Assembly: GCA_963643225.1 (NCBI GenBank)
Contig: CAVIIX010000005.1
Coordinates: 57,407 to 121,406 of the forward strand
Origin: UBA1258 sp963643225
GTDB lineage: Bacteria > Bacillota > Clostridia > Lachnospirales > Lachnospiraceae
Direction: 5' to 3'
DNA: 64,000 bases
Made by a program: the position numbers and the translations under genes. Of this stretch, positions 1 to 6,975 are shown piece after piece (position 1 is the stretch's first letter; each line of letters starts with the position of its first letter). The notes below the pieces were generated by a model, which worked only from the letters and a program-made list of their open reading frames with translations, had not been told where the DNA came from and ran no database searches.

Positions 1-584
1 CAGGGGAAATAAAGCCGGGTGAACGTTTAATGGAAATTAAGCTTGCTTCTAAACTTGGCGTAAGCCGTACTCCCATAAGAGAAGCCATCAGAAAATTAGA
101 GCTTGAGGGACTTGTTACAAACATTCCAAGAAGAGGGGCAATTGTTTCAGAAATTTCAGAGCGTGGCTTAAGGGATGTGCTTGAGGTAAGAAGAGACCTT
201 GATGCTTTCTGCGCAGAGCTTGCTTCCGAGCGTATTACTGAGGATGAAAAGGAAAGGCTTATTGATGCCTGCCGTGCTTTTGAAGAGGCGGTTTTAACGA
301 AGAATGCCACCGTTATAGCTAAGGCGGATGTTGACTTTCATGATATAATAATCGGTGCTACGGGAAATGAAAGGCTTGTTACCATGATTAACAATCTTGC
401 AGAGCAGATGTATCGCTACCGTTTTGAATACATAAAGGATGAATCCCAGCATTCACGTCTTGTAAGGGAACATAAGGTTTTGATGGATGCAATTTTAAAG
501 GGCGATGGAAAGGCTGCACGAAAGGCTGCTACAGAGCATATAGATAATCAGGAAATGTCAATTCTTGCAAGCTTAAAGATATAA
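1..584 (+). CDS. GntR-family (FCD/FadR subfamily) transcriptional regulator, 5'-truncated by window edge
   Basis: The reading frame is open to the left edge of the window (codons from base 3 read GEIKPGERLMEIKLA), so the true start lies outside. The visible N-terminal part is the recognition half of a winged helix-turn-helix of GntR type (GVSRTPIREAIRKLELEGLV, then the RRGAIV wing). The rest is an all-helical FCD effector domain, with the usual DxxFHxxI-type metal or ligand histidine in ADVDFHDIIIGA and a second histidine in the REHKVLMDAI helix. The family represses catabolic genes in response to small carboxylates. The ligand cannot be read here. It is followed after 13 bases by the YwiB-like gene, probably in one transcript. 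Confidence 0.85.
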   Translation, partial: GEIKPGERLMEIKLASKLGVSRTPIREAIRKLELEGLVTNIPRRGAIVSEISERGLRDVLEVRRDLDAFCAELASERITEDEKERLIDACRAFEEAVLTKNATVIAKADVDFHDIIIGATGNERLVTMINNLAEQMYRYRFEYIKDESQHSRLVREHKVLMDAILKGDGKAARKAATEHIDNQEMSILASLKI

Positions 585-597
585 GAAGGAAATTGAT

Positions 598-1029
598 TTG
601 AAAAAAGATGTTTTAGTTTCGATAAAGGGTCTTTTGTACACTCCCGATGAAGAAAACAAGGACGACCAGAGAATAGAGACGCTTACAAGAGGCACCTTTT
701 ATAATAAGGCAAACAAAAATTTCGTGACCTATGAAGAGTCATTGGACGGTGAAGAAATAATAAATAGTATGCTGAAATTTGATGAGCATTCCCTTGAGCT
801 TACCAAAAAGGGCAAATACAACGTGCACATGATTTTTGAAGAGGGCAAGAAAAATTACACAAATTACAACACTCCCTTTGGAGACCTGCTTATCGGTATC
901 GACACTGAATTCATTAAATATAAGGAAGCTGATGATGAAATTAATATGATTATTTCTTATGACATGGAAATGAATTACAGTCATGTGGCAAGATGTGAAA
1001 TAGATATGAAAATCCAAAGTGTTTTATAA
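598..1029 (+). CDS. DUF1934 (YwiB-like) beta-barrel protein
   Basis: A 143-residue protein with a TTG start, chosen because a strong AGAAGGA ribosome-binding site ends seven bases upstream and no ATG fits. It has the DUF1934/YwiB pattern: MKKDVLVSIKG, then RIETLTRGTFY, YEESLDG, a central IIFEEGKKNYT-type strand and the final YDMEMNYSHVARCEIDMKI. The family forms a small lipocalin-like barrel of unknown function and often sits near argS or rpoE in Firmicutes. Here it follows a GntR regulator. No signal peptide or membrane segment is present, so it should be cytoplasmic. Confidence 0.75.
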   Translation: MKKDVLVSIKGLLYTPDEENKDDQRIETLTRGTFYNKANKNFVTYEESLDGEEIINSMLKFDEHSLELTKKGKYNVHMIFEEGKKNYTNYNTPFGDLLIGIDTEFIKYKEADDEINMIISYDMEMNYSHVARCEIDMKIQSVL

Positions 1030-1055
1030 AAAATGCCACGGTTTACACCGTGGCA
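1028..1055 (-). terminator. Rho-independent terminator between convergent genes
   Basis: A perfect 9-bp stem (TGCCACGGT/ACCGTGGCA, 1034-1042 with 1047-1055) is followed on the minus strand by six T. It would end transcription from the membrane-protein gene at 1147-1617. It lies directly after the stop codon of the DUF1934 gene, so it may also act on the plus strand, where no T tract follows. Confidence 0.65.
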
Positions 1056-1146
1056 ATGATGCGTACTTAAGAGGAATGGAACAAGGTCTTTGAAGCGACC
1101 CGCCGCAGGAGGAGAATCCTGCAAGCAGTATTCTTTCTCGATAGTT
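1052..1146. repeat. Gene-end element resembling 42967-43017, plus small hairpin
   Basis: The stretch GGCAATGATGCG at 1052 and GTCTTTGAAGCGACCCGC at 1086-1103 closely match GCCAATGATGCG at 42967 and GTCGCCTTAGCGACCGCGC at 42999-43017, with AGGAAT between them in both places. A short hairpin GCAGGA/TCCTGC follows at about 1105-1122. Both places lie just beyond the 3' end of a minus-strand gene. This may be a second, diverged repeat family; two copies are thin evidence. Confidence 0.35.
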
Positions 1147-1617
1147 CTAAACTGTCTTGGCGCCTGCTTTAACCTGCATGCGTTCAACCCAGGCCTTAAA
1201 GCCTTTCTTTTTCTTTGCTTCCGTAGAAATCTTACCGTGAAGGCCTTTGACGCCTGTAATGTAGATTCCGCTTACAGTAGCTTTAACTTCCTTCTTAACG
1301 GGAATAGAATCAAAAATCTTTTCATCAGCTACAAGACTCATAATCTGAGGACCAACCTTAGCCTTTACGATGGGAAGCTTTGCTCTTCTCATCATCTTGG
1401 GGGTCTGGTCGATAACTGACTGGGGAAGACCTGATTCTGTAAGCTTCATTTTCTTTTTGTCGATTACAAGCATTGAAACTGTCTGCTTGTACTGCTCCAT
1501 CTGTGCCTGCTGCTCAGCCTGACGCTTTTCAGCTTTCTTTCCCAAGAAATATAAAACAACGATCAAAGCAATCAAAACAGCAACGACAATGATCGTAACT
1601 ATCCAACCTGTTGACAT
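1147..1617 (-). CDS. Single-pass membrane protein of unknown function
   Basis: A 156-residue protein. The ATG at 1617 is chosen over an upstream in-frame start because GGAGGTG lies eight bases before it. Residues about 4-24 form one hydrophobic helix (WIVTIIVVAVLIALIVVLYFL) followed by lysines, giving a short outside N-terminus and a cytoplasmic C-terminal domain. A short charged helix rich in Gln and Glu follows, then a compact domain (KKKMKLTESGLPQSVID, KLPIVKAKVGPQIMSLV, SGIYITGVKG) and a very basic tail. The topology resembles YajC, but the soluble domain is not YajC-like by eye. I do not recognise the family. Confidence 0.6.
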   Translation of the reverse strand: MSTGWIVTIIVVAVLIALIVVLYFLGKKAEKRQAEQQAQMEQYKQTVSMLVIDKKKMKLTESGLPQSVIDQTPKMMRRAKLPIVKAKVGPQIMSLVADEKIFDSIPVKKEVKATVSGIYITGVKGLHGKISTEAKKKKGFKAWVERMQVKAGAKTV

Positions 1618-1649
1618 GAAAAACACCTCCAAAAAAATATTGCGTTCAC

Positions 1650-1678
1650 ATTGTAACATTGTTAATTGTGAAAAACAA
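1650..1678 (-). promoter_or_regulatory. Sigma-A-type promoter for the membrane-protein gene
   Basis: On the minus strand TTGTTT (1673-1678) and TACAAT (1650-1655) are separated by exactly 17 bases, 33 bases upstream of the start codon at 1617. Confidence 0.5.
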
Positions 1679-1697
1679 GGAAATCTTGGGGCAATTC

Positions 1698-1726
1698 TTG
1701 AATTTTACTCTGTTCTGTGCTATAAA
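1698..1726 (+). promoter_or_regulatory. Sigma-A-type promoter for the lipoprotein gene
   Basis: TTGAAT (1698-1703), a 17-base spacer and TATAAA (1721-1726) lie about 50 bases before the lipoprotein start. It is arranged back to back with the minus-strand promoter at 1650-1678. Confidence 0.5.
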
Positions 1727-1779
1727 TCATGTGTTATACTTTTTTATAGTGTACTTATTGGATAAAGGAAGGCAGAGTC

Positions 1780-2478
1780 ATGAAGAACCGACTGCTTACA
1801 ATAGCGCTTGCTTCTGTATGCGCTATTGGCATGATATCCTGTGGTAATCCGGCTGTGCCGGAGGATTTTGTTTTAACTACGGAAAATGTAGACGAATGCA
1901 TAGAGAAAATCGGTGCATACGAAGGCCTTACGGTTACAGCGGTAAAAGACGAGGTAACTGATTCAACCGTCAAGAAATACGCAGATTATTATTATGAGCT
2001 TTTGGCAAAAGAAAATAATCTTACGGATGAAAACGGTGCAATCCTTCCCATGACAGATGAAACCATTGCAGCTCTTGATTCAAAGGTTTATAAAACCTCC
2101 AATGAATTTATGGTGTATATAAGAAAAATGGTTTTTTCTTTTGCAGAATACGACTATGAAAATAAAATAGTCTCAGAAGTAATCAAAAATGCAGCAGACA
2201 CCTCGGAATTTAAAGAAATTCCAAAAGCTCTTATAAATAGGGAAAAGGAATATATAAACGAGCAGTTTAAAGAGGCGGCTGAAAATTATTCAATTGATGT
2301 AGACTATTACCTTGAACTCTGCGGCACATCCGTTGACGAGCTTTCAGAAGAATATGCCAGGGAAGAAATCGTGCTTTATAAGATTGCTTCGATTTTAGGC
2401 ATTGATGATGAAGATACAGACGAAATGAAGAATGCGGTAAATGAATATATTCTTTCAGTTACGTCGGTTGCTAAATAA
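1780..2478 (+). CDS. Predicted lipoprotein, possibly a SurA/trigger-factor-like chaperone
   Basis: A 232-residue protein with a lipoprotein signal peptide: KNR, a hydrophobic core, then the lipobox MISC with the acylated Cys at about residue 21. The rest is acidic and helical, lacks an obvious catalytic motif, and has the look of the helical arms of trigger factor or SurA (KALINREKEYINEQFKEAAE, then YLELCGTSVDELSEEYARE). Trigger-factor C-terminal domains commonly carry the same Y-x-x-x-x-G-x-S-x-x-E-L pattern. It could therefore assist folding of exported proteins outside the membrane. This is inference from motif texture. A ribosome-binding site AAGGAAGG precedes the ATG. Confidence 0.6.
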   Translation: MKNRLLTIALASVCAIGMISCGNPAVPEDFVLTTENVDECIEKIGAYEGLTVTAVKDEVTDSTVKKYADYYYELLAKENNLTDENGAILPMTDETIAALDSKVYKTSNEFMVYIRKMVFSFAEYDYENKIVSEVIKNAADTSEFKEIPKALINREKEYINEQFKEAAENYSIDVDYYLELCGTSVDELSEEYAREEIVLYKIASILGIDDEDTDEMKNAVNEYILSVTSVAK

Positions 2479-2505
2479 AGCATAATTTAGAATGGAGATA
2501 TAAAA

Positions 2506-3897
2506 ATGGAATTAACAGATATAAGATTGTTATTTAGAGAAAAGGACAAATACATTGGCAAAGAAGTCACTGTAGGCGGCTGGGTAAGAAGTATAAGAGA
2601 TTCAAAGACCTTCGGTTTTATCGTGCTTAACGACGGTACTTTCTTTGAACCCTTACAGATTGTTTATTCAGACAAGCTTGAAAATTTTGACACCATTTCA
2701 AAGCAGAACGTAGGCGCTGCAATCGTAGCAAGGGGTACAATCGTTGCTACTCCGGATGCAAAACAGCCTTTTGAAATGCAGGCTACGGAAATTTTAATCG
2801 AGGGCATGTCAACGCCTGATTTTCCTCTTCAGAAAAAGCGCCACTCCCTTGAATATTTACGCACAATCCCTCATTTAAGAGCAAGAACCAATACCTTTGA
2901 GGCGGTTTTCAGAGTGCGTTCATTAATTGCTTTTGCAATTCACAACTTCTTTATGGAGAGAGGCTTTGTATATGTACATACTCCTCTTATTACAGGAAGT
3001 GACTGTGAAGGTGCAGGCGAAATGTTCCAGGTTACTACTCTTGACTTAAACAACCTTCCTATGACCAAAGACGGAAAGATTGATTATTCCAAGGACTTCT
3101 TTAATAAGGTAACAAACCTTACTGTATCCGGTCAGCTTGATGTTGAGACTTATGCTTTTGCATTCAAGAACGTATACACCTTTGGACCTACCTTCAGAGC
3201 GGAAAATTCAAACACCACAAGACATGCTGCGGAATTCTGGATGATAGAGCCTGAAATCTGCTTTGCCGATTTAACAGACGATATGATTCTGGCAGAAGCA
3301 ATGCTTAAATATGTTATTAATTATGTGCTTGAAAACGCCAAAGAAGAAATGAACTTTTTTAACCAGTTCATCGATCAGGGTCTTATCGAAAGACTTAAGC
3401 ATGTGGCAGGTTCAGACTTTGGCCGCATCACCTATACAGACGCCATAAAGATTTTAGAAAAGCACAACGATGAATTTGAATATCCTGTTCACTGGGGTTC
3501 AGACCTTCAGACAGAACATGAAAGATATTTAACAGAGGTTGAATTTAAACGCCCTGTATTCGTAACCGATTACCCTAAGGAAATCAAAGCCTTCTATATG
3601 AAGCTTAACGAGGATGGAAAGACCGTTGCTGCAATGGACTGTCTGGTGCCGGGCATCGGCGAAATCATTGGTGGCTCACAGCGTGAAGATGATTACGACA
3701 AATTACTTAAGAGAATGGAAGAGTGCGGTCTAAAGAAAGAAGACTACGACTTCTATTTAGACCTTCGTAAATATGGTACTGCACGACATGCAGGCTTTGG
3801 TCTTGGCTTTGAAAGATGCGTTATGTATCTAACAGGTATGGGAAATATCAGAGACGTACTTCCCTTCCCCAGAACCGTAAACAACTGTGAGCTTTAA
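2506..3897 (+). CDS. asnS: Asparaginyl-tRNA synthetase
   Basis: A class II aminoacyl-tRNA synthetase of 463 residues, the normal length, charging tRNA-Asn in the cytoplasm. The N-terminal OB fold binds the anticodon (VTVGGWVRSIRDSKTFGFIVLNDGT). Motif 2 is FRAENSNTTRHAAEFWMIEPE, with the Asn-type TTRH signature, and motif 3 is GFGLGFERCVMYLTG near the C-terminus. EIIGGSQRE is the usual AsnRS segment. It starts 27 bases after the lipoprotein gene, with GGAGA in front of the ATG, so the two may be cotranscribed. No T-box leader was seen. Confidence 0.95.
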   Translation: MELTDIRLLFREKDKYIGKEVTVGGWVRSIRDSKTFGFIVLNDGTFFEPLQIVYSDKLENFDTISKQNVGAAIVARGTIVATPDAKQPFEMQATEILIEGMSTPDFPLQKKRHSLEYLRTIPHLRARTNTFEAVFRVRSLIAFAIHNFFMERGFVYVHTPLITGSDCEGAGEMFQVTTLDLNNLPMTKDGKIDYSKDFFNKVTNLTVSGQLDVETYAFAFKNVYTFGPTFRAENSNTTRHAAEFWMIEPEICFADLTDDMILAEAMLKYVINYVLENAKEEMNFFNQFIDQGLIERLKHVAGSDFGRITYTDAIKILEKHNDEFEYPVHWGSDLQTEHERYLTEVEFKRPVFVTDYPKEIKAFYMKLNEDGKTVAAMDCLVPGIGEIIGGSQREDDYDKLLKRMEECGLKKEDYDFYLDLRKYGTARHAGFGLGFERCVMYLTGMGNIRDVLPFPRTVNNCEL

Positions 3898-3911
3898 TCT
3901 TTTTGAATTCC

Positions 3912-3950
3912 AAGGCACCGTTTTTAATTAATATTAGAAAACGGTGCCTT
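3912..3950 (+). terminator. Strong hairpin after asnS
   Basis: A perfect 13-bp inverted repeat, AAGGCACCGTTTT (3912-3924) with AAAACGGTGCCTT (3938-3950), begins 14 bases after the asnS stop codon. No T run follows, so termination would be stem-driven or assisted. Confidence 0.55.
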
Positions 3951-3970
3951 GCTTGCATTATAATAGCGTT

Positions 3971-4113
3971 TTATAAAAGCTCAAGAAAACCCACTGCCTT
4001 TAGGCAGTGGGTGCTCTTGAACGAGGTGCTGGGTTACAAGCCCAGTACCTCGTAAGGCACGTAGTGCCGCTTTTAGTAGAGCCGTAGCGAAGCGAATTGC
4101 GAATATCATTGAC
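3971..4113 (+). repeat. Dispersed multi-hairpin repeat, copy A (full length)
   Basis: A roughly 140-bp element from TTATAAAAGCTCAA to ATCATTGAC. It contains three stable inverted repeats in order: CCCACTGCC/GGCAGTGGG (about 3990-4012), ACGAGGT...ACCTCGT with an inner CTGGG/CCCAG (about 4020-4053), and GGCAC-GTA-GTGCC (about 4056-4068). A conserved tail follows, TAGCGAAGCGAATTGCGAATA. Related copies lie at 26211, 50181, 12953, 44193 and 63941. It sits between asnS and pflA, and the pflA ribosome-binding site starts at the very next base, so any pflA transcript starting upstream would carry it as leader RNA. Confidence 0.85.
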
Positions 4114-4126
4114 AGGAGTTTTTATT

Positions 4127-4882
4127 ATGCAGGGAAGAATTCATTCTCTAGAAAGCTTCGGCACCGTTGATGGCCCCGGAGTAAGATATGTTGTATTTGT
4201 GCAGGGTTGCCCCATGCGCTGTAAATACTGCCACAATCCCGACACCTGGGAAATGAATGCAGGTACTTTAATGGAGCCTGAATACATTATCGAGCAGTAC
4301 GAGCGTAACAAGGGCTTTTATAAGAATGGCGGTATAACCGTTACAGGCGGTGAGCCTTTAATGCAAATTGATTTCTTAATCGATTTGTTCACTCTTGCCA
4401 AGAAAAAGAATATTCATACCTGTATTGACTCTTCAGGAATTGCCTTTAATCCAAATTCTCCTAAGCTTATGGCTAAATTTGATAAGCTTATGGAATTAAC
4501 CGATCTTGTTATGCTTGACATCAAGCATATAGATCCTGAAATGCACTTAGAGCTCACAAAGCAGAAGAACGAAAACATCCTTGCTTTTGCAGAATATTTA
4601 AGCGAAAAAGGCGTAGATACCTGGATAAGACACGTTGTGGTACCAGGTATAACCGATGATGAATTTTATCTTCATAAATTAGGCTATTTTATCGGTGGAT
4701 TAAAGACTTTAAAGGCTTTAGACGTACTCCCCTATCACGATATGGGTAAGACTAAATATGAAAAGCTTGGCATAGACTATGTATTAAAGGATGTGCCTCC
4801 AATGGATAAAAATCTTCTTATTGAAAAGAAGAAGGCCATTATAGATGGTATTAAAGAAAGAAGAGCAAAACTCAGTGTTTAA
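4127..4882 (+). CDS. pflA: Pyruvate formate-lyase activating enzyme
   Basis: A radical SAM enzyme of 251 residues that uses S-adenosylmethionine and a [4Fe-4S] cluster to place the glycyl radical on pyruvate formate-lyase under anaerobic conditions. The N-terminal SFGTVDGPGVRYVVFVQGCP leads into the cluster motif CPMRCKYCHNP (CxxxCxxC), and TVTGGEPLMQ is the SAM-binding GGE motif. The ATG at 4127 is chosen because AGGAG ends eight bases before it; a longer in-frame TTG start lies inside repeat copy A and has no binding site. The substrate gene pflB is not in this window. Confidence 0.92.
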   Translation: MQGRIHSLESFGTVDGPGVRYVVFVQGCPMRCKYCHNPDTWEMNAGTLMEPEYIIEQYERNKGFYKNGGITVTGGEPLMQIDFLIDLFTLAKKKNIHTCIDSSGIAFNPNSPKLMAKFDKLMELTDLVMLDIKHIDPEMHLELTKQKNENILAFAEYLSEKGVDTWIRHVVVPGITDDEFYLHKLGYFIGGLKTLKALDVLPYHDMGKTKYEKLGIDYVLKDVPPMDKNLLIEKKKAIIDGIKERRAKLSV

Positions 4883-4956
4883 TTAAGCACTTGTTAATTA
4901 GAAAAATCTATATTAAAATGAGTTAAAGTCAAATGAATATTAAGGAGGATACAACC

Positions 4957-5127
4957 ATGGCATTTGTTATTTCTGATTCTTGCGTATCTTGTGGTTCATG
5001 CGAATCACAGTGCCCCGTTGGTGCAATTGAAGCCGGCGATACTAAGTTTGAAATTGATGAGAATACATGCATCTCTTGTGGTTCATGTGCAGCTCAGTGC
5101 CCTGTTTCTGCTATTTCAGAAGGCTAA
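4957..5127 (+). CDS. 2[4Fe-4S] ferredoxin
   Basis: A 56-residue clostridial-type ferredoxin. The two cluster motifs are complete: Cys9, 12, 15 with Cys19-Pro20, and Cys38, 41, 44 with Cys48-Pro49. The two halves are internal near-repeats (CVSCGSCESQCPVGAI and CISCGSCAAQCPVSAI). It is a low-potential electron carrier in the cytoplasm. The ATG at 4957 follows AAGGAGG at a good distance; a longer upstream start adds an unneeded extension. It lies 74 bases after pflA. It could supply electrons to the activase, though that pairing is inference. Confidence 0.93.
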   Translation: MAFVISDSCVSCGSCESQCPVGAIEAGDTKFEIDENTCISCGSCAAQCPVSAISEG

Positions 5128-5140
5128 TTTTAGACAAAGC

Positions 5141-5174
5141 AAAGACCTGGATGAATTTCATTCAGGTCTTTTTA
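5141..5174 (+). terminator. Rho-independent terminator after ferredoxin
   Basis: A 9-bp stem AAAGACCTG/CAGGTCTTT is followed by further T residues on the plus strand. It lies between the convergent ferredoxin and dnaB genes and may serve both. Confidence 0.75.
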
Positions 5175-5192
5175 TTTGCATCAATTATATTC

Positions 5193-6533
5193 TCAATTCT
5201 TTTCTCTTGAAAGATTAGCAAATTTTGTAAGATCTGGTAACCATGCAAGTTCCACGGTACCGATAGGGCCGTTACGCTGTTTAGCTATAATAATTTCAGA
5301 AACACCCTTATTCTCACTTTCGTGGTTGTAATAGTCATCTCTGTAGATAAACATTACAACGTCGGCATCCTGCTCGATTGCTCCAGATTCTCTTAAATCT
5401 GAAAGCATGGGTCTGTGGTCCGGACGCTGTTCAACGGCTCGGCTGAGCTGTGAAAGTGCGATTACCGGCACATTCAATTCTCTTGCAAGTGACTTTAACG
5501 AACGCGAAATATCCGAAATTTCCTGCTGTCTTGATTCGGAACTCTTTCCCGAGCCTGTCATTAACTGCAGGTAGTCAATCATAATGCATTCCAGATTATG
5601 TTCAAGCTTATATTTTCTGCACTTTGATCTTAATTCACCAATGCTGATACCTGGTGTATCGTCAATTATAAGGTTTGACTGTCCAATTTCCGTAGCGCCT
5701 TCAATAAGCATTTCCCAATCAGATTCTTCAAGGTTGCCGGTTCTGAGTTTCTGGGCATCCACGCCTGACTGCAAAGAGAACAAACGGTTCACCAACTGTT
5801 CTTTTGACATTTCCAACGAGAATATAGCAACCGATTTATGCTGCTTAAAAGCCATGTTTTGGGCTATGTTAAGCACGAAGGCTGTCTTACCCATTGATGG
5901 ACGGGCAGCTATCAGAATAAGGTCTGAAGGCTGTAATCCTGCCGTTTTGTAATCAAGATCAGTAAAGCCTGTTGCTATACCCGTCACCTTGCCCTTGTGT
6001 TTGGCCGCAATGGATATTTTATCAAGGGCATTGTTTACAACTGTGCTGATGGGCACGTAATCCCCTGCATTTCGCTTCTGAATCACCTTGAATATTTTCT
6101 TCTCTGTTTCATCCATAATGACTTCAACTGGGTCCTTCTGGACGTAGCAGGCATTTTCTACTTCTTCGGTTGTCTTAATAAGTTTTCTTAAGGATGCCTT
6201 CTCTGCCACAATCTGAGCATAGTGCTTTACATTGGCGGAGGTTGGAACACTTTCCAAAAGCTCTCTTACAAATTCCATATTGGAAATTTCCGGAGGCACA
6301 TCCTTTTCCTTAAGCCTATTTGAAAGAGTTACTAAATCAACCGGCTTACTCTCATTATTCAGTTCAACCATTGTATCAAACAAAATTTCATTTTGTTTGA
6401 TATAAAAGTCTTCCCCAAGCAGTATTTCGGAAGCAATTGTAATTGCATCCTTGTCCATAAGCATTGAGCCGATAACCGACTTCTCTGCTTCAGGGCTGTT
6501 TGGAAGAATTCTCTTTTGCCATTCCTCAGCCAT
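5193..6533 (-). CDS. dnaB: Replicative DNA helicase DnaB
   Basis: The hexameric replication-fork helicase, 446 residues. The N-terminal helical domain (LPNSPEAEKSVIGSML) is followed by the RecA-like motor with Walker A (AARPSMGKTAFVLNIA), Walker B region (CIMIDYLQLM) and the sensor segment LSQLSRAVEQRPDHRPMLSDLRESGAIEQDAD. The C-terminal IIAKQRNGPIGTVELA is typical. Its start overlaps the rplI stop by eight bases, so it is translationally coupled to rplI in the conserved gdpP-rplI-dnaB order of Firmicutes. No intein is present. Confidence 0.95.
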   Translation of the reverse strand: MAEEWQKRILPNSPEAEKSVIGSMLMDKDAITIASEILLGEDFYIKQNEILFDTMVELNNESKPVDLVTLSNRLKEKDVPPEISNMEFVRELLESVPTSANVKHYAQIVAEKASLRKLIKTTEEVENACYVQKDPVEVIMDETEKKIFKVIQKRNAGDYVPISTVVNNALDKISIAAKHKGKVTGIATGFTDLDYKTAGLQPSDLILIAARPSMGKTAFVLNIAQNMAFKQHKSVAIFSLEMSKEQLVNRLFSLQSGVDAQKLRTGNLEESDWEMLIEGATEIGQSNLIIDDTPGISIGELRSKCRKYKLEHNLECIMIDYLQLMTGSGKSSESRQQEISDISRSLKSLARELNVPVIALSQLSRAVEQRPDHRPMLSDLRESGAIEQDADVVMFIYRDDYYNHESENKGVSEIIIAKQRNGPIGTVELAWLPDLTKFANLSREKN

Positions 6534-6975
6534 TCTCTTCTACCTTAACTCTCATTTTTGCGGTAACTTCAGGGTGTAATTTTACTGTAAATTCAAATGT
6601 GCCAAAGGACTTAATGCTGTCCTCCAATACAATTTTCTTTTTGTCAATTTCAACACCAAATTGCTTCTTTGCTTCCTCAGCAATTTCTTTAGAAGAAACG
6701 GAGCCAAATACTCTTCCTCCTTCTCCACCCTTCATATTTACCCTGACAGTAAGTTTTGAAAGTTCCAGAGCTGTTTTCTTTGCTTCCTCAAGTCTTTCTT
6801 TTGCAAGCTTTTCTTCATTAGCTTTCTGAAGCTTTAAATTATTAAGATTGGCCGGTGTTGCTTCAAGGCCAAGCTTTTTAGGAATAATGCAGTTTCTTGC
6901 ATATCCGTCATTTACTTCTAAAATCTGTCCCTTTTTTCCAAGGGACTTAACATCTTCAAGTAAAATAATCTTCAT
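6526..6975 (-). CDS. rplI: 50S ribosomal protein L9
   Basis: A 149-residue L9. It has the N-terminal rRNA-binding fold (MKIILLEDVKSLGKKGQILEVNDGYARNC), a long central helix and a C-terminal domain beginning around VNMKGGEGGRVFGSVSSKEIAE. The start codon overlaps the gdpP stop as TAATG, with GGAGGAG just upstream, and its end overlaps dnaB. This indicates tight coupling of all three genes. Confidence 0.95.
   Translation of the reverse strand: MKIILLEDVKSLGKKGQILEVNDGYARNCIIPKKLGLEATPANLNNLKLQKANEEKLAKERLEEAKKTALELSKLTVRVNMKGGEGGRVFGSVSSKEIAEEAKKQFGVEIDKKKIVLEDSIKSFGTFEFTVKLHPEVTAKMRVKVEENG

Noticed and set aside
4933..5218. Longer or alternative frames over the ferredoxin gene
   Set aside because: The binding site AAGGAGG and both cysteine motifs fix the 56-residue frame at 4957; the +1 frame only reads through the same bases.
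5584..5952. Plus-strand frames inside dnaB, dnaK, carB, ftsH and other long genes
   Set aside because: They lie opposite strongly conserved coding sequence, are rich in Ser/Leu/Cys as expected of antisense frames, and lack binding sites.
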